Shown here in pieces: positions 43,292-52,659 of a stretch of DNA of 64,000 nt. Position numbers and translations under genes: made by a program. Origin of the DNA: Flavobacterium sp. LPB0248 (GTDB lineage: Bacteria > Bacteroidota > Bacteroidia > Flavobacteriales > Flavobacteriaceae); assembly GCF_013388355.1 (NCBI RefSeq), contig NZ_CP058246.1:310001-374000 (forward strand), written 5' to 3'. Under the pieces are notes generated by a model. That model made no database searches and was not told the origin of the DNA. It worked only from the letters and a program-made list of their open reading frames with translations. Within the stretch, counting starts at the first letter, position 1, and each line of letters opens with the position of its first letter.

Positions 43292-43651
43292 ATGAAACCC
43301 ACTAAGTTCATATATATCGTTTTACTTTCGCTGCTTTGTTTTTTCAGAGGCACCGAAACGTATTCGCCAATTTATACTTTCAGCAACTGTATTACTTTAG
43401 ATAGCGTTGCGGCAGACGACACGCAGATTTTTTCTTCTGACTTTTCTTCTTCTAAAAATCTAGAAGTTCATTATAAGCTCAAAAAGAAAATGAAATGCAG
43501 AGCGACTACTTTAGAACAAAGTACGATCAAAGCTCCATATTTCAGCAATTTAGTCAACTTCAAGCTTTATAAAGAAAGCTTAATCTATGGTATCGCTTCA
43601 ATATACCATATTGAAAGACATCCCCACTTACATTTGTACCAGTTATTCTAG
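43292..43651 (+). CDS. Small exported protein of unknown function
   Basis: 119-residue protein with an N-terminal hydrophobic signal (residues 5-19, IYIVLLSLLCFF). The mature part is Ser/Asp/Lys-rich with a Cys-containing KKKMKCRATT stretch, and the C-terminus is His-rich (IYHIERHPHLHLYQLF). The frame, -7 box and position ahead of an RND efflux operon support a real gene. I recognise no family. A palindrome TTCAATAT-ACC-ATATTGAA (43597-43615) lies within its last codons and could be a regulatory site. Confidence 0.5.
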   Translation: MKPTKFIYIVLLSLLCFFRGTETYSPIYTFSNCITLDSVAADDTQIFSSDFSSSKNLEVHYKLKKKMKCRATTLEQSTIKAPYFSNLVNFKLYKESLIYGIASIYHIERHPHLHLYQLF

Positions 43652-43797
43652 ACTGATGTATTTCGTTGTTTTTATATTCTAGTATTCTGGAACAATCCCT
43701 CATTTACGTATGTGATTGAGCTGTTATTGCTATAAAAACACCTCTAAACGGTACTTTTCTAAAAGAGAAGCATCCTAATCCATTTTTATTTTCTGTT

Positions 43798-43815
43798 TCG
43801 ATTTTTATCGAAAAT
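43798..43815. promoter_or_regulatory. Palindrome TTTCGA-N6-TCGAAA before efflux operon
   Basis: Perfect 6-bp arms (43798-43803 and 43810-43815) inside a longer imperfect symmetry with TTTTATTTT/AAATAAAA flanks. It lies about 75 bp before the adaptor gene, a suitable place for a TetR-type operator, but no such regulator is adjacent. Confidence 0.35.
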
Positions 43816-43887
43816 AAAATCCAAATTCAGACTCCCGATATTTTAGTATCAAGGGAGCACATCTATTTATTCAAAAATTTAAACCTA

Positions 43888-44982
43888 ATGATGAGCATTT
43901 ATAAAAATCCATTCCTTTTATGCACCTTGGCTTTATTCGTTTTAGTCTCGTGCGGTGATAAAGCAAAAAAAGATTCAAACAACATAAAAACAGTTCCCGT
44001 TTATAAGGTAACTCTAAAAGACACCATAGTTTCGAGCAAATTTGTTGCCGATGTACATGCTAAAAACAATGTAGAAATTCACGTTCGTATTCCAGGTCTA
44101 CTAGACAAAGTATATGTTAGTGAAGGACAAAAAGTAAAAAAAGGGCAAATCCTTTTTAAAATAAGCGATGTTGAACTTCAGATCCAATTGCTAAAAGCCG
44201 AAGCCGTTTACAAAAGTGCAAAAGCCGATTTAAGAATTGCAACTGTAGAACTAGAACAGGCGCAAACTCTTTTCAATAAAAAAGTAATTGCAGATAAAGA
44301 ATTAGAATTATCTAAAGCAAAAAATGATGCCGCTTCTGCAAAATTGGCTCATGCTGCTGCAGAAAGAAAAGCAATCAACCAACAGATTAGCTTTACCACA
44401 ATCCGCGCGCCATTTGACGGAACAGTTGACCGTATTCCGTTTAAGGAAGGAAGTTTAGTAGAAAATGGTTCATTACTAACAACCGTTTCTCAATTAGACG
44501 ATGTGTACGCCTATTTCTCAATTCCTGAGAATACCTATTTCCAAATGATGGAAGACAAAACCTTAAACACACAAGGCGATATCAAATTGGTGTTACCAAA
44601 CGGACAAGTTTACGATCAAAAAGGAGAATTAAGAACTGCCGATGGAGATATCGACAGACAAACAGGTTCTATTCAATACAAAGCAAAATTTCACAATCCG
44701 CAAGGATTTATCAAACACGGAACTTCTGGCAAACTGATTATTTCTGAGCCAAAAACCAATGCAATTTTAATTCCGCAGAAAGCTGTTTTTTCTATCCAAG
44801 ACAAACAATACGTTTTCCGCGTGAACAAAGATGGAGTAGTTAAAATGACGAATGTTACCATTGAAACGACTCTAGATGATGTGTATATCTTAAATGATGG
44901 TCTAAAAAGCGATGACCTGATTGTACAAGAAGGCACACAATCATTGAGAGACGGCGATAAAATCAACATGAAACAAATGTAG
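43888..44982 (+). CDS. RND efflux periplasmic adaptor lipoprotein
   Basis: 364-residue membrane-fusion protein, the usual AcrA/MexA size. The lipoprotein signal ends FVLVSC (Cys22). A lipoyl/barrel-sandwich motif VRIPGLLDKVYVSEGQKVKKGQILFKI is followed by a helical hairpin (about 95-160). The second half of the lipoyl domain is IRAPFDGTVDRIPFKEGSLV, and a C-terminal beta-barrel/MP domain follows (NAILIPQKAVFSIQDKQYVF). It connects the RND pump to the outer-membrane channel. It is first in the three-gene efflux operon, 51 bp before the pump. Confidence 0.95.
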   Translation: MMSIYKNPFLLCTLALFVLVSCGDKAKKDSNNIKTVPVYKVTLKDTIVSSKFVADVHAKNNVEIHVRIPGLLDKVYVSEGQKVKKGQILFKISDVELQIQLLKAEAVYKSAKADLRIATVELEQAQTLFNKKVIADKELELSKAKNDAASAKLAHAAAERKAINQQISFTTIRAPFDGTVDRIPFKEGSLVENGSLLTTVSQLDDVYAYFSIPENTYFQMMEDKTLNTQGDIKLVLPNGQVYDQKGELRTADGDIDRQTGSIQYKAKFHNPQGFIKHGTSGKLIISEPKTNAILIPQKAVFSIQDKQYVFRVNKDGVVKMTNVTIETTLDDVYILNDGLKSDDLIVQEGTQSLRDGDKINMKQM

Positions 44983-45033
44983 ATTATCAATCTGTAAAAA
45001 CAGTTATTTAATTATTTATCTAAAACATTTAAA

Positions 45034-48000
45034 ATGATAGAGTTATTTATCAGGAGGAAAATATTGTCATTAATCATCTCGGTTATGATAGTCCTTCTGG
45101 GATTGCTGGCGTTGTTTCAGCTTCCTATTACCCAATTCCCAGATATTGTACCACCGTCTGTAACCGTTACAGCAAAATATACAGGAGCAAATGCAGAGGT
45201 TTCGGCCAATGCCGTCGCCCTTCCGTTAGAAAGAGCCATAAATGGAGTTCCTGGAATGACATATATGTCAACCGTAACTTCCAACGATGGTTTAACCTTA
45301 ATTCAGGTTTTCTTTGAAGTAGGAACTGATCCCGATCTAGCTGCCGTAAATGTGCAGAACAGGGTTACCACGATTTTGGATGAACTTCCAGAAGAGGTAA
45401 TTCGCGCCGGGGTTACCACCGAAAAAGAGGTAAACAGTATGTTGATGTACTTGAACATTACGAGTACCGACAAAACTCAGGACGAGCAGTTTATCTTCAA
45501 CTTTACCGATATTAATATTCTTCAGGAATTAAAGCGTATTGATGGTGTCGGACGTGCCGAAATCATGGGTCAGAAAGAATATTCGATGCGTGTTTGGTTA
45601 GATCCAGAAAAGATGCTTTCGTACAATATTTCGGCAAATGAAGTTATTGCTTCACTTCAAAAACAAAACATTTCTGCCGCTCCAGGTAAAGTGGGTGAAG
45701 GTTCAGGACAAATGAACAATCAGCTGCAATACGTAATTAAGTACGGCGGAAAATTCTTCGAACCAAAACAATATGAGGAAATTCCGTTAAGAGCCAATTC
45801 AGACGGAACTATTTTAAGATTGAAAGACATTTCGAAAATTGAATTTGGCGCGATGAGTTACGGAATGGTTTCTAAAACAGATGGAAAACCTTCGGCATCA
45901 ATCATGTTAAAACAGCGTCCAGGTTCTAATGCGTCTGAAGTTATTGCCAGCGTAAAAGAAAAAATGACCGAACTGAAAGGTTCTTCTTTTCCTCCTGGAA
46001 TGGAATTTAATATTGCTTACGACGTTTCGCGTTTCCTTGACGCTTCGATTCATGAAGTATTGAGAACTTTGATTGAAGCCTTTCTTTTGGTAGCATTTGT
46101 AGTTTTCCTTTTCCTTCAAGATTGGAGATCGACTTTAATTCCAGTATTGGCAGTTCCTGTGGCACTTATTGGTTCGTTTACCTTTATGTCGATGATGGGA
46201 TTCTCGATCAACTTATTAACGCTTTTCGCTTTAGTACTTTCGATCGGAATCGTGGTCGATAACGCGATTGTCGTCGTCGAAGCCGTTCACGTAAAAATCT
46301 CCGAAGAGCATATGTCACCAATGGAAGCTACCATTAGCGCGATGAAAGAAATTACCGGAGCTGTTATTGCAATTACGATTGTAATGGCAGCCGTGTTTAT
46401 TCCAGTTGCATTCTTGAGCGGTCCAGTCGGAGTTTTCTACAGGCAGTTCTCATTGACAATGGCAATAAGTATCGTAATTTCTGGTATTAACGCACTTACC
46501 CTTACTCCTGCCCTTTGTGCGATTATGCTAAAAGCGCATGATCCTAACAAAGAGAAAAAATCGCTTTTAGATCGTTTCTTCCACAGATTCAACCATTGGT
46601 TTGATAATATTACTTCAAAATACATCAAAGTATTAGTAAAATTTGCTGATCGCAGCACTGTAACTATTGGATTATTGGTATTGTTCTGCATTTTAACATG
46701 GGGGACAACAAAATTCTTAGCATCTGGATTTATACCAACTGAAGATCAGGGAATGGTTTACGTAAGTGTTACAACGCCACAAGGAGCAACAGTAGAACGT
46801 ACTGAAAAAGCTCTAGACGAAGTAACTAAAATTGCACAAGGAATTAAAGGTGTTGACAACGTAACGACTCTTGCGGGATACAGTATTGTAACCGAAATCG
46901 CTGGAGCTTCGTACGGAATGGGAATGATTAACCTAAAAGACTGGAGCGAACGTGATATTTCGGTAACCGAATTTATGGCGGAACTTACAGAAAAAACCAA
47001 AAATATTACCGACGCGCAAATCGAGATTTTTGCACCGCCAACCGTTCCTGGTTTTGGTAATACGAGTGGTTTTGAGCTTCGTTTACTGGATAAATCTGGA
47101 GGAAGTATTACCAATACCGATAAAGTAACCAAAGAATTTATCAAAGAACTAAATGCTTCGCCAGAGATTCAGAACTCTTTCTCGAGTTTTGATGCCACTT
47201 TCCCGCAGTATTTAATTCATATTGATTACGATTTGGCTGCCAAAAAAGGAATTTCGGTAGACAATGCCATGTCGACTTTACAAACCATGTTAGGTTCGTT
47301 TTACGCAACCAATTTTATTCGTTTCTCTCAAATGTATAAAGTAATGGTTCAGGCAAGTCCGCAATTCCGTCAAAATCCAGAAAGTATTTTGGATATGTAC
47401 TTGAAGAATGAAGCAGGCGAAATGGTTCCGTTTTCTACTTTCATCAAATTAGAAAGAGTTTACGGTCCTGAGGTTTTAACGCGTTACAACATGTACATGT
47501 CGGCTATGATTAACGGTGAACCTGCTGAAGGTTACAGCTCTGGAGATGCCATTGCCGCTGTTGAAAAAATTGCTGCAGAAAAACTCCCAAGCCGTTTCGA
47601 ATTGGAATGGTCTGGTATGACGCGTGAAGAGATTTTATCAGGAAACCAAACCATCTACATTTTTGCGCTTTGTATACTTTTTGTATACTTATTGCTTGCT
47701 GCGCAGTACGAAAGTTTATTGCTTCCGTTCCCAGTATTGTTGAGTTTACCAGTTGGAGTTTTCGGTTCTTATATTGCACTTGTAATGGTTGGACTCGATA
47801 ATAACATCTATGCCCAAGTAGCACTCGTCATGCTGATCGGTCTGCTCGCCAAGAACGCCATTCTGATTGTTGAGTTTGCGATGGCACAAAATAAGCTCGG
47901 ACGAGATATTGTCGAAGCAGCAATTGAAGGAGCAAGACTTCGTTTCCGTCCTATTTTGATGACCTCTTTTGCTTTTATTTCAGGATTGATTCCGTTGTGT

Positions 48001-48150
48001 ATCGCTTCTGGTGCGGGTGCAATTGGTAACCGTTCAATCGGAACAGCAGCTGCGGGAGGAATGTTAATCGGAACAGTGTTTGGTCTTTTAATCATTCCTG
48101 GACTTTACATACTGTTTGCGAAATTGGAAAAACGAATGAATAAAAATTAA
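45034..48150 (+). CDS. RND multidrug efflux pump, HAE1/AcrB type
   Basis: 1038-residue inner-membrane proton-driven transporter, the standard HAE1 length, with 12 expected helices and two large periplasmic loops. N-terminal helix FIRRKILSLIISVMIVLLG leads to FPDIVPPSVTVTAKYTGANAEV. The helix-4 proton relay is VVDNAIVVVEAVH (Asp407/408 equivalent). FIPTEDQGMVYVSVTTPQGAT and PILMTSFAFISGLIPL are further signatures. It likely exports drugs, bile salts or dyes through the trimeric complex with its two operon partners. The substrate cannot be inferred. Confidence 0.96.
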   Translation: MIELFIRRKILSLIISVMIVLLGLLALFQLPITQFPDIVPPSVTVTAKYTGANAEVSANAVALPLERAINGVPGMTYMSTVTSNDGLTLIQVFFEVGTDPDLAAVNVQNRVTTILDELPEEVIRAGVTTEKEVNSMLMYLNITSTDKTQDEQFIFNFTDINILQELKRIDGVGRAEIMGQKEYSMRVWLDPEKMLSYNISANEVIASLQKQNISAAPGKVGEGSGQMNNQLQYVIKYGGKFFEPKQYEEIPLRANSDGTILRLKDISKIEFGAMSYGMVSKTDGKPSASIMLKQRPGSNASEVIASVKEKMTELKGSSFPPGMEFNIAYDVSRFLDASIHEVLRTLIEAFLLVAFVVFLFLQDWRSTLIPVLAVPVALIGSFTFMSMMGFSINLLTLFALVLSIGIVVDNAIVVVEAVHVKISEEHMSPMEATISAMKEITGAVIAITIVMAAVFIPVAFLSGPVGVFYRQFSLTMAISIVISGINALTLTPALCAIMLKAHDPNKEKKSLLDRFFHRFNHWFDNITSKYIKVLVKFADRSTVTIGLLVLFCILTWGTTKFLASGFIPTEDQGMVYVSVTTPQGATVERTEKALDEVTKIAQGIKGVDNVTTLAGYSIVTEIAGASYGMGMINLKDWSERDISVTEFMAELTEKTKNITDAQIEIFAPPTVPGFGNTSGFELRLLDKSGGSITNTDKVTKEFIKELNASPEIQNSFSSFDATFPQYLIHIDYDLAAKKGISVDNAMSTLQTMLGSFYATNFIRFSQMYKVMVQASPQFRQNPESILDMYLKNEAGEMVPFSTFIKLERVYGPEVLTRYNMYMSAMINGEPAEGYSSGDAIAAVEKIAAEKLPSRFELEWSGMTREEILSGNQTIYIFALCILFVYLLLAAQYESLLLPFPVLLSLPVGVFGSYIALVMVGLDNNIYAQVALVMLIGLLAKNAILIVEFAMAQNKLGRDIVEAAIEGARLRFRPILMTSFAFISGLIPLCIASGAGAIGNRSIGTAAAGGMLIGTVFGLLIIPGLYILFAKLEKRMNKN

Positions 48151-48153
48151 ACA

Positions 48154-49644
48154 ATGAAAGAGATATTAAATCAATATAAAAATGCTGATGTGCAGTTTCT
48201 AAGGACAACCAAAAGTGCCGTTGTAATAACCGGAATTTTACTTTTGACAGCTTGTTCTGCACCAAAAGTTAGCACCAAACTAGACGCTGCAAAGCTTCCA
48301 GAAAATTTTGATGCACAAAGAAAAGAAGCATCAAGTGAGACTTTTATTCCATTAAAAACAGAAACCTTTTTTAAAGATCCAAAACTAGAAGCTTTATTAA
48401 AGAAAGCCATTGCCAAGAATCCTGATTATTTAATCATGCAGGAAAGAATCCTGATTGCCAATTCGCATTTAAAAGTGGCAAAACTGGCGCTTCTTCCCTC
48501 TTTAGATTTTGTTGCCGATGCTTCTGGAACACATTACGGAAAATATACGATGGATGGAGTTGGTAACTTTGATACTAACTTTTCTCAAAATATTACTGAA
48601 AAACAAAGAATCAACGAAAATGTAACTCCAAACTTATTTTTAGGCGCGAAAGTTTCTTGGGAAGCGGATATCTGGGGAAAACTGAGCAATCGCAAAAAAG
48701 CAGCGCAACAGCGATTTTTTGCTTCTCAGCAGGGAATGCGATTATTACAAACGCGTCTTTTAAGTGATGTTGCCGACTTGTATTTCAAACTGATTGCTTT
48801 AGACAAACAAGCTGCGATTTACGATAATAACTTGAAAACACAGGAAAGAGCTCTTGATATTGTATCGGCACAAAGATCTGTTGGTAAAGCTACAGAATTG
48901 GCAGTACAACAATTTAATGCACAAAACAATAACATTCATGCCGAAGCTTCAGAATTAAAATTAAGCATCGATCAAACTGAGAAAGCTTTATTGACACTTT
49001 TAGGAGAATACGGCGGAAAAGTTGACCGAAGCAACGACTTTTTGGCTGGACATTTAGAAGTTTTAAACCAAAAAATAAGCGTAGATTCTATCATTCATAA
49101 AAGACCAGATGTGTCTGAAGCTTACTTCGAATTATTAGCAAGTAACGCAGATGCTAAATCGGCTCGCGCTGCCTTTTTTCCAACAGTAAATCTAGGCGGA
49201 TACGCGGGTTTCAACTCATTCTCGTTCAATACTTTCTTTGATGCTGGTTCTTTTGCCTGGCAATTATTGGGCGGTTTAACAGCTCCAGTTTTCAATAAAG
49301 GACAGATCAAGCAGGAATTTTATGTTTCGAATAGAAGACAGGAAATCTCATTTCTTCAATATCAAAATGCTGTTACAACAGCTTTCAATGAGTTAAGTGC
49401 TTTATTGCACAGAAATGAAGCTTATGAAGATGTTTTAAAATATAAATTAAACGAAATTGATCATCTAGAAATTGCCGTAAATGTCTCAAACGATTTGTAT
49501 TTGAGCGGTTATGCCAATTATCTGGAAATCATCAATGCGCAAAAAAATAAATTGCAAGCCGAATTGGATTTTGTTGATATCCAACTTCGAAATGCAAACT
49601 CACAAGTATTGCTGTACAAAGCTTTAGGCGGAGGAATAAATTAG
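48154..49644 (+). CDS. Outer-membrane efflux channel, TolC/NodT-type lipoprotein
   Basis: 496-residue outer-membrane factor. An N-terminal leader with GILLLTACSAPK supplies a lipobox. Two OEP repeats of helices and strands follow: LGAKVSWEADIWGKLSNRKKAA in the first and FAWQLLGGLTAPVFNKGQIKQEF in the second, both hallmark strand/coil motifs. It starts 3 bp after the pump gene. It completes the tripartite efflux system and is followed by an ideal terminator at 49707. Confidence 0.95.
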   Translation: MKEILNQYKNADVQFLRTTKSAVVITGILLLTACSAPKVSTKLDAAKLPENFDAQRKEASSETFIPLKTETFFKDPKLEALLKKAIAKNPDYLIMQERILIANSHLKVAKLALLPSLDFVADASGTHYGKYTMDGVGNFDTNFSQNITEKQRINENVTPNLFLGAKVSWEADIWGKLSNRKKAAQQRFFASQQGMRLLQTRLLSDVADLYFKLIALDKQAAIYDNNLKTQERALDIVSAQRSVGKATELAVQQFNAQNNNIHAEASELKLSIDQTEKALLTLLGEYGGKVDRSNDFLAGHLEVLNQKISVDSIIHKRPDVSEAYFELLASNADAKSARAAFFPTVNLGGYAGFNSFSFNTFFDAGSFAWQLLGGLTAPVFNKGQIKQEFYVSNRRQEISFLQYQNAVTTAFNELSALLHRNEAYEDVLKYKLNEIDHLEIAVNVSNDLYLSGYANYLEIINAQKNKLQAELDFVDIQLRNANSQVLLYKALGGGIN

Positions 49645-49706
49645 TTTATATGTTGGTCAAAAATGGCTTCTGTTTATAATAGCTCATCGCAGAGGTTGTT
49701 TTTAAG

Positions 49707-49739
49707 TCCCGTTTCTATTTTGAAACGGGATTTTTTTTT
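49707..49739 (+). terminator. Terminator of RND efflux operon
   Basis: TCCCGTTTC (49707-49715), loop TATTTT, GAAACGGGA (49722-49730), then nine T. A perfect 9-bp stem. Confidence 0.93.
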
Positions 49740-49804
49740 ATAAAACCAACACTCATTTTACCGTTTACTTTTTACCTTTATTCCAAAATACTAAAATTCC
49801 GTTG

Positions 49805-50365
49805 ATGGATATTTCCAAAATTCTCGATTACATACACGAACTTCCTGAGCAATCTAAGCTTGCTTTGCAAAACAATGTCACCGAAATTGCTTTTGCTAAA
49901 GGGCATATTTTGCTAAAAGCCAATAAAGTAGAATCGAATATTTATTTTATAAAGAAAGGATTGGTGAGAGCTTATGTAGAAAGAGATAATGAAGTTACGT
50001 TTTGGTTTGGAAAAGAAGGTGAAACCATTATTTCGATGAAAAGTTATGTGGAAGATCAGCCTGGATATGAAACCATCGAGCTTTTGGAAGACTGCGAATT
50101 GTACGAACTCAAAACGGAAAATCTAAGAAAACTCTTTAATGAAGATGTTCACATCGCCAATTGGGGACGAAAATTTGCTGAAAAAGAATTAATTAAGACC
50201 GAAGAACGTTTGATCTCTAAACAATTCAAAAATGCATCTGAACGTTATTTAGAATTAATGAAAGACCATCCCGAATTATTGCAAAGAGTTCAACTAGGAC
50301 ATATTGCTTCCTATTTAGGAATTACACAAGTCAGTTTAAGCAGAATACGTGCAGAAATAAAATAA
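49805..50365 (+). CDS. Crp/Fnr-type regulator (cyclic-nucleotide-binding fold)
   Basis: 186-residue regulator. An N-terminal beta-roll (about 20-115: AFAKGHILLKANKVESNIYFIKKGLVRAYV, FWFGKEGETIIS) is followed by a dimer helix and a C-terminal HTH (LGHIASYLGITQVSLSRIRAEIK). The cAMP-binding Arg-Ser pattern of true Crp is not visible, so the ligand may differ or be absent, as in many Bacteroidota homologues. The ATG at 49805 is used. It follows the efflux terminator and precedes the SMR exporter by 240 bp, but a regulatory link is not shown. Confidence 0.85.
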   Translation: MDISKILDYIHELPEQSKLALQNNVTEIAFAKGHILLKANKVESNIYFIKKGLVRAYVERDNEVTFWFGKEGETIISMKSYVEDQPGYETIELLEDCELYELKTENLRKLFNEDVHIANWGRKFAEKELIKTEERLISKQFKNASERYLELMKDHPELLQRVQLGHIASYLGITQVSLSRIRAEIK

Positions 50366-50409
50366 CCTGTTTAGATTTTTTTTTCAATTCTATCCAATTA
50401 ATTATATTT

Positions 50410-50493
50410 AAATCTGCTTTAATCTGTGTAAATCTGCGTGAAAAAATCATACACAAAAGTATTTCACGCAGATTACAAAAGATTTTAGCAGAT
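50410..50493. repeat. TTTCACGCAGATT inverted element (family B3)
   Basis: Left arm AAATCTGC...AATCTGCGTGAAA and right arm TTTCACGCAGATT...AGCAGAT face inward, the reverse order of family A. The arms are about 34 bp and imperfect. It lies just after the Crp-like gene. Confidence 0.65.
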
Positions 50494-50607
50494 CAAATTA
50501 GATTTTAATTGTTCAGCAAAACAGATTAAAATAACTTCATTTTTTATCATTTGTTAATTTTTTTCTGATTTCCATAAAAGAACTTTGCATCACAAAATTT
50601 TAACTAT

Positions 50608-50934
50608 ATGAACTGGATTATTTTAATCATCGCGGGTCTATTTGAAGTAGCCTTCGCATCATGTCTTGGAAAAGCAAAAGCAACTACTGGAACTGAAATG
50701 TACTATTGGTATATTGGTTTCTTTATTTCATTAACTGTAAGTATGCTTTTATTAATGAAAGCTACAGAAACCCTTCCGCTAGGAACGGCTTATGCTGTTT
50801 GGACAGGAATTGGAGCTGTGGGAACTGTGTTAGTTGGTATTTTTGTTTTTAAAGAACCTGCAGCGTTCTGGAGATTGTTTTTCTTAGCGACATTGGTTGG
50901 TTCTATTGTTGGGTTAAAGGCGGTTTCTCACTAA
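50608..50934 (+). CDS. SMR family exporter, Gdx/SugE type
   Basis: 108-residue four-helix small multidrug resistance protein that probably exports guanidinium or quaternary ammonium. MNWIILIIAGLFEVAFAS has the essential membrane Glu in helix 1. LPLGTAYAVWTGIGAVGT in helix 3 and LVGSIVGLKAVSH at the end are very close to SugE/Gdx, which favours the guanidinium-exporter subtype over EmrE. The protein works as an antiparallel dimer. It is a single gene with no guanidine riboswitch that I could recognise upstream. Confidence 0.88.
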   Translation: MNWIILIIAGLFEVAFASCLGKAKATTGTEMYYWYIGFFISLTVSMLLLMKATETLPLGTAYAVWTGIGAVGTVLVGIFVFKEPAAFWRLFFLATLVGSIVGLKAVSH

Positions 50935-50958
50935 AAATATATTATACGAATTGGATAC

Positions 50959-50991
50959 AACTTTGTCAAAGTTTCAAACTTTGACAAAGTT
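50959..50991. repeat. 33-bp double palindrome, family D (D2)
   Basis: AACTTTGTCAAAGTT, 3-nt spacer, AACTTTGACAAAGTT, then a T-run, so it may terminate the SMR transcript. It lies left of a family C element; an identical D3 lies on the right. Confidence 0.8.
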
Positions 50992-51027
50992 TTTTTGTTT
51001 TAAACACATAGAAATTACCCCAATCTT

Positions 51028-51125
51028 GTCATTCCGACGGAGGAGGAATCACACGCGGAATTCGACAAAGATTGTAGGCATTCTGCGTGGGGTTTCTAGT
51101 GTGATTCCTCGTTCCTCAGAATGAC
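51028..51125. repeat. 98-bp MITE-like element, family C (copy C2)
   Basis: Terminal GTCATTCCGA... and ...TCAGAATGAC with internal GAGGAATCACAC/GTGTGATTCCTC. The core (GACAAAGATTGTAGG) matches C1 in the same direction. It is flanked on both sides by full family D elements (50959-50991 and 51139-51171). Confidence 0.75.
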
Positions 51126-51138
51126 AAGCTGTTAGCAG

Positions 51139-51171
51139 AACTTTGTCAAAGTTTAAAACTTTGACAAAGTT
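51139..51171. repeat. 33-bp double palindrome, family D (D3)
   Basis: Same structure as D1 and D2, with spacer TAA. With D2 it brackets the C2 element. Confidence 0.8.
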
Positions 51172-51246
51172 AATCCTTGAAACAACTAATGCAATTCCAG
51201 CATCACATGATAGAAAAATAGCATTTTTAATCATTATTCACTCCTT

Positions 51247-51254
51247 TATCTTTG
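51247..51254 (+). promoter_or_regulatory. -7 promoter box TATCTTTG of GNAT gene
   Basis: TATCTTTG matches TAnnTTTG, 28 bp before the ATG at 51282. The -33 element is not clear. Confidence 0.5.
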
Positions 51255-51281
51255 CAAAAAAATTAAAGCCTAAAATAAAAA

Positions 51282-51728
51282 ATGACATTCAGCCATTCCA
51301 TTAAATCTTTTGACGAATTAACCAATCACGAAATGTACAATATGCTTCGGTTAAGAAGCGACGTTTTTGTAGTCGAACAAAACTGCCCTTATCTCGATTT
51401 AGACAATAAAGACCAAAAAGGTTTTCATTTATTGTATTACGTCGATAACGAATTGGCAGGTGTGACGCGTTTACTTCCTAAAGGAGTATCGTATGACGAG
51501 GTTTCAATAGGAAGAGTTGTAATTGCAAAATCGCATCGCGGATTAGGTTTAGGAGTAAAACTAATGGAAGCTTCAATTGCAGGTTGCGAAGAGAAATTCG
51601 GAAAAGGTCCAATTAGAATTAGTGCACAATACCATTTATCCAAATTCTATCAATCTTTAGGATTTGTAGAACAAGGAGAAGTGTATGATGAAGACGGAAT
51701 TCCGCATATTGGAATGCTGAGAGCTTAA
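51282..51728 (+). CDS. GNAT N-acetyltransferase, ElaA type
   Basis: 148-residue GNAT enzyme. The start region LTNHEMYNMLRLRSDVFVVEQNCPYLDLDNKDQ is the ElaA-family N-terminus. The acetyl-CoA loop is VVIAKSHRGLGLGVKLME (R/Q-x-x-G-x-G/A). HLSKFYQSLGFVEQGEVYDEDGIPHIGML is the family C-terminus. The acceptor substrate is unknown. It is convergent with the LysR gene, 4 bp apart. Confidence 0.88.
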   Translation: MTFSHSIKSFDELTNHEMYNMLRLRSDVFVVEQNCPYLDLDNKDQKGFHLLYYVDNELAGVTRLLPKGVSYDEVSIGRVVIAKSHRGLGLGVKLMEASIAGCEEKFGKGPIRISAQYHLSKFYQSLGFVEQGEVYDEDGIPHIGMLRA

Positions 51729-51732
51729 CGAT

Positions 51733-52596
51733 TTACGGAATAATCAATTTCAGAACATTGGCCAACACGGGATTATGATCTTCGGTTCTCCAATTGACAT
51801 AAAGATCGGTTTCTAAAGGCAATTTTATAAATCGGATTCCAGGGATTTCATGAAAGACATACGAATCGGGTAAAATGGCGATTCCGAGTCCCTTACGAAC
51901 CAAAGCGATTATAGAAGAACCAAATTCAGACTGAAGATAAGCTTCTGGCGCGTTTTCCAAAGAATTGAATAATCTCTGAATAAGGTCGCTGTAACTGCTG
52001 CCTTCGTCATTGGTTGGCAAAATAAACTTTTGAGAAGCAAGGGTTTCTTTAGTAAAATCCTCTGGCGTTTGATATGGATGATCTTCTGGAACAACAACTG
52101 CTAAGTGATCGGTATAGATTTTTTGAGATTGAATATCTTTTGAATTATTGATATCTCTGGTAATCGCCAGATCTATTTTATAATTTCGCAGAAAATCCTG
52201 CTGATTCTCGTACAGCACCTGAACCAGTTTGATTTTTAGTTTTGGGAAAGCTTCTGAAATACGCGACAAAATTTCGGGCATAAGAGAAGCCGAAATAGAA
52301 TCGGGATGAGAAATGGTAATGGTACCGCTCTCTCCTAGCTGAATCTGACGGGCAGATTGATGAATAAACTCTAGTTTACTCAATTCAACCTCCCATTTTT
52401 CTTTTAAGAACTGGCCAGCAGCAGTAAGTTTAACGTTGCGTTTATTACGCTCAAACAGCTGCACGCCAAGCTGATTTTCAAGAGACTGAATTTGACGGCT
52501 AAGTGCTGATTGTGTAATATTCATCTTTCCGGCGGTGTTCCAGAAATGAAGTTCTCGCGAAAGAGCCAAAAAATATTTAATCTGCTGTAAATCCAT
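51733..52596 (-). CDS. LysR family transcriptional regulator
   Basis: 287-residue regulator. The N-terminal HTH is FLALSRELHFWNTAGKMNITQSALSRQIQSLENQLGVQLFERNKR. The C-terminal periplasmic-binding-like sensor domain contains SISASLMPEILSRI and ALVRKGLGIAILPDS. It is divergent from the GNAT/DMT gene pair. Dyads in the 63-bp intergenic region are good LysR boxes, so the GNAT acetyltransferase and DMT exporter are the likely targets (inference). Confidence 0.94.
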   Translation of the reverse strand: MDLQQIKYFLALSRELHFWNTAGKMNITQSALSRQIQSLENQLGVQLFERNKRNVKLTAAGQFLKEKWEVELSKLEFIHQSARQIQLGESGTITISHPDSISASLMPEILSRISEAFPKLKIKLVQVLYENQQDFLRNYKIDLAITRDINNSKDIQSQKIYTDHLAVVVPEDHPYQTPEDFTKETLASQKFILPTNDEGSSYSDLIQRLFNSLENAPEAYLQSEFGSSIIALVRKGLGIAILPDSYVFHEIPGIRFIKLPLETDLYVNWRTEDHNPVLANVLKLIIP

Positions 52597-52598
52597 TG

Positions 52599-52643
52599 AT
52601 GCAATTTACGCATTTATCAAAAACAAAACACAGCATTTAATGC
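52599..52643. promoter_or_regulatory. LysR-type binding dyads
   Basis: ATGCAATTTACGCAT (52599-52613) has T-N11-A with inverted TGC/GCA arms, the LysR box form. A second dyad GCATTTAATGC lies at 52633-52643. Both are between the divergent LysR and GNAT genes. Confidence 0.55.
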
Positions 52644-52659
52644 ATTAGAGAAATAAAAA

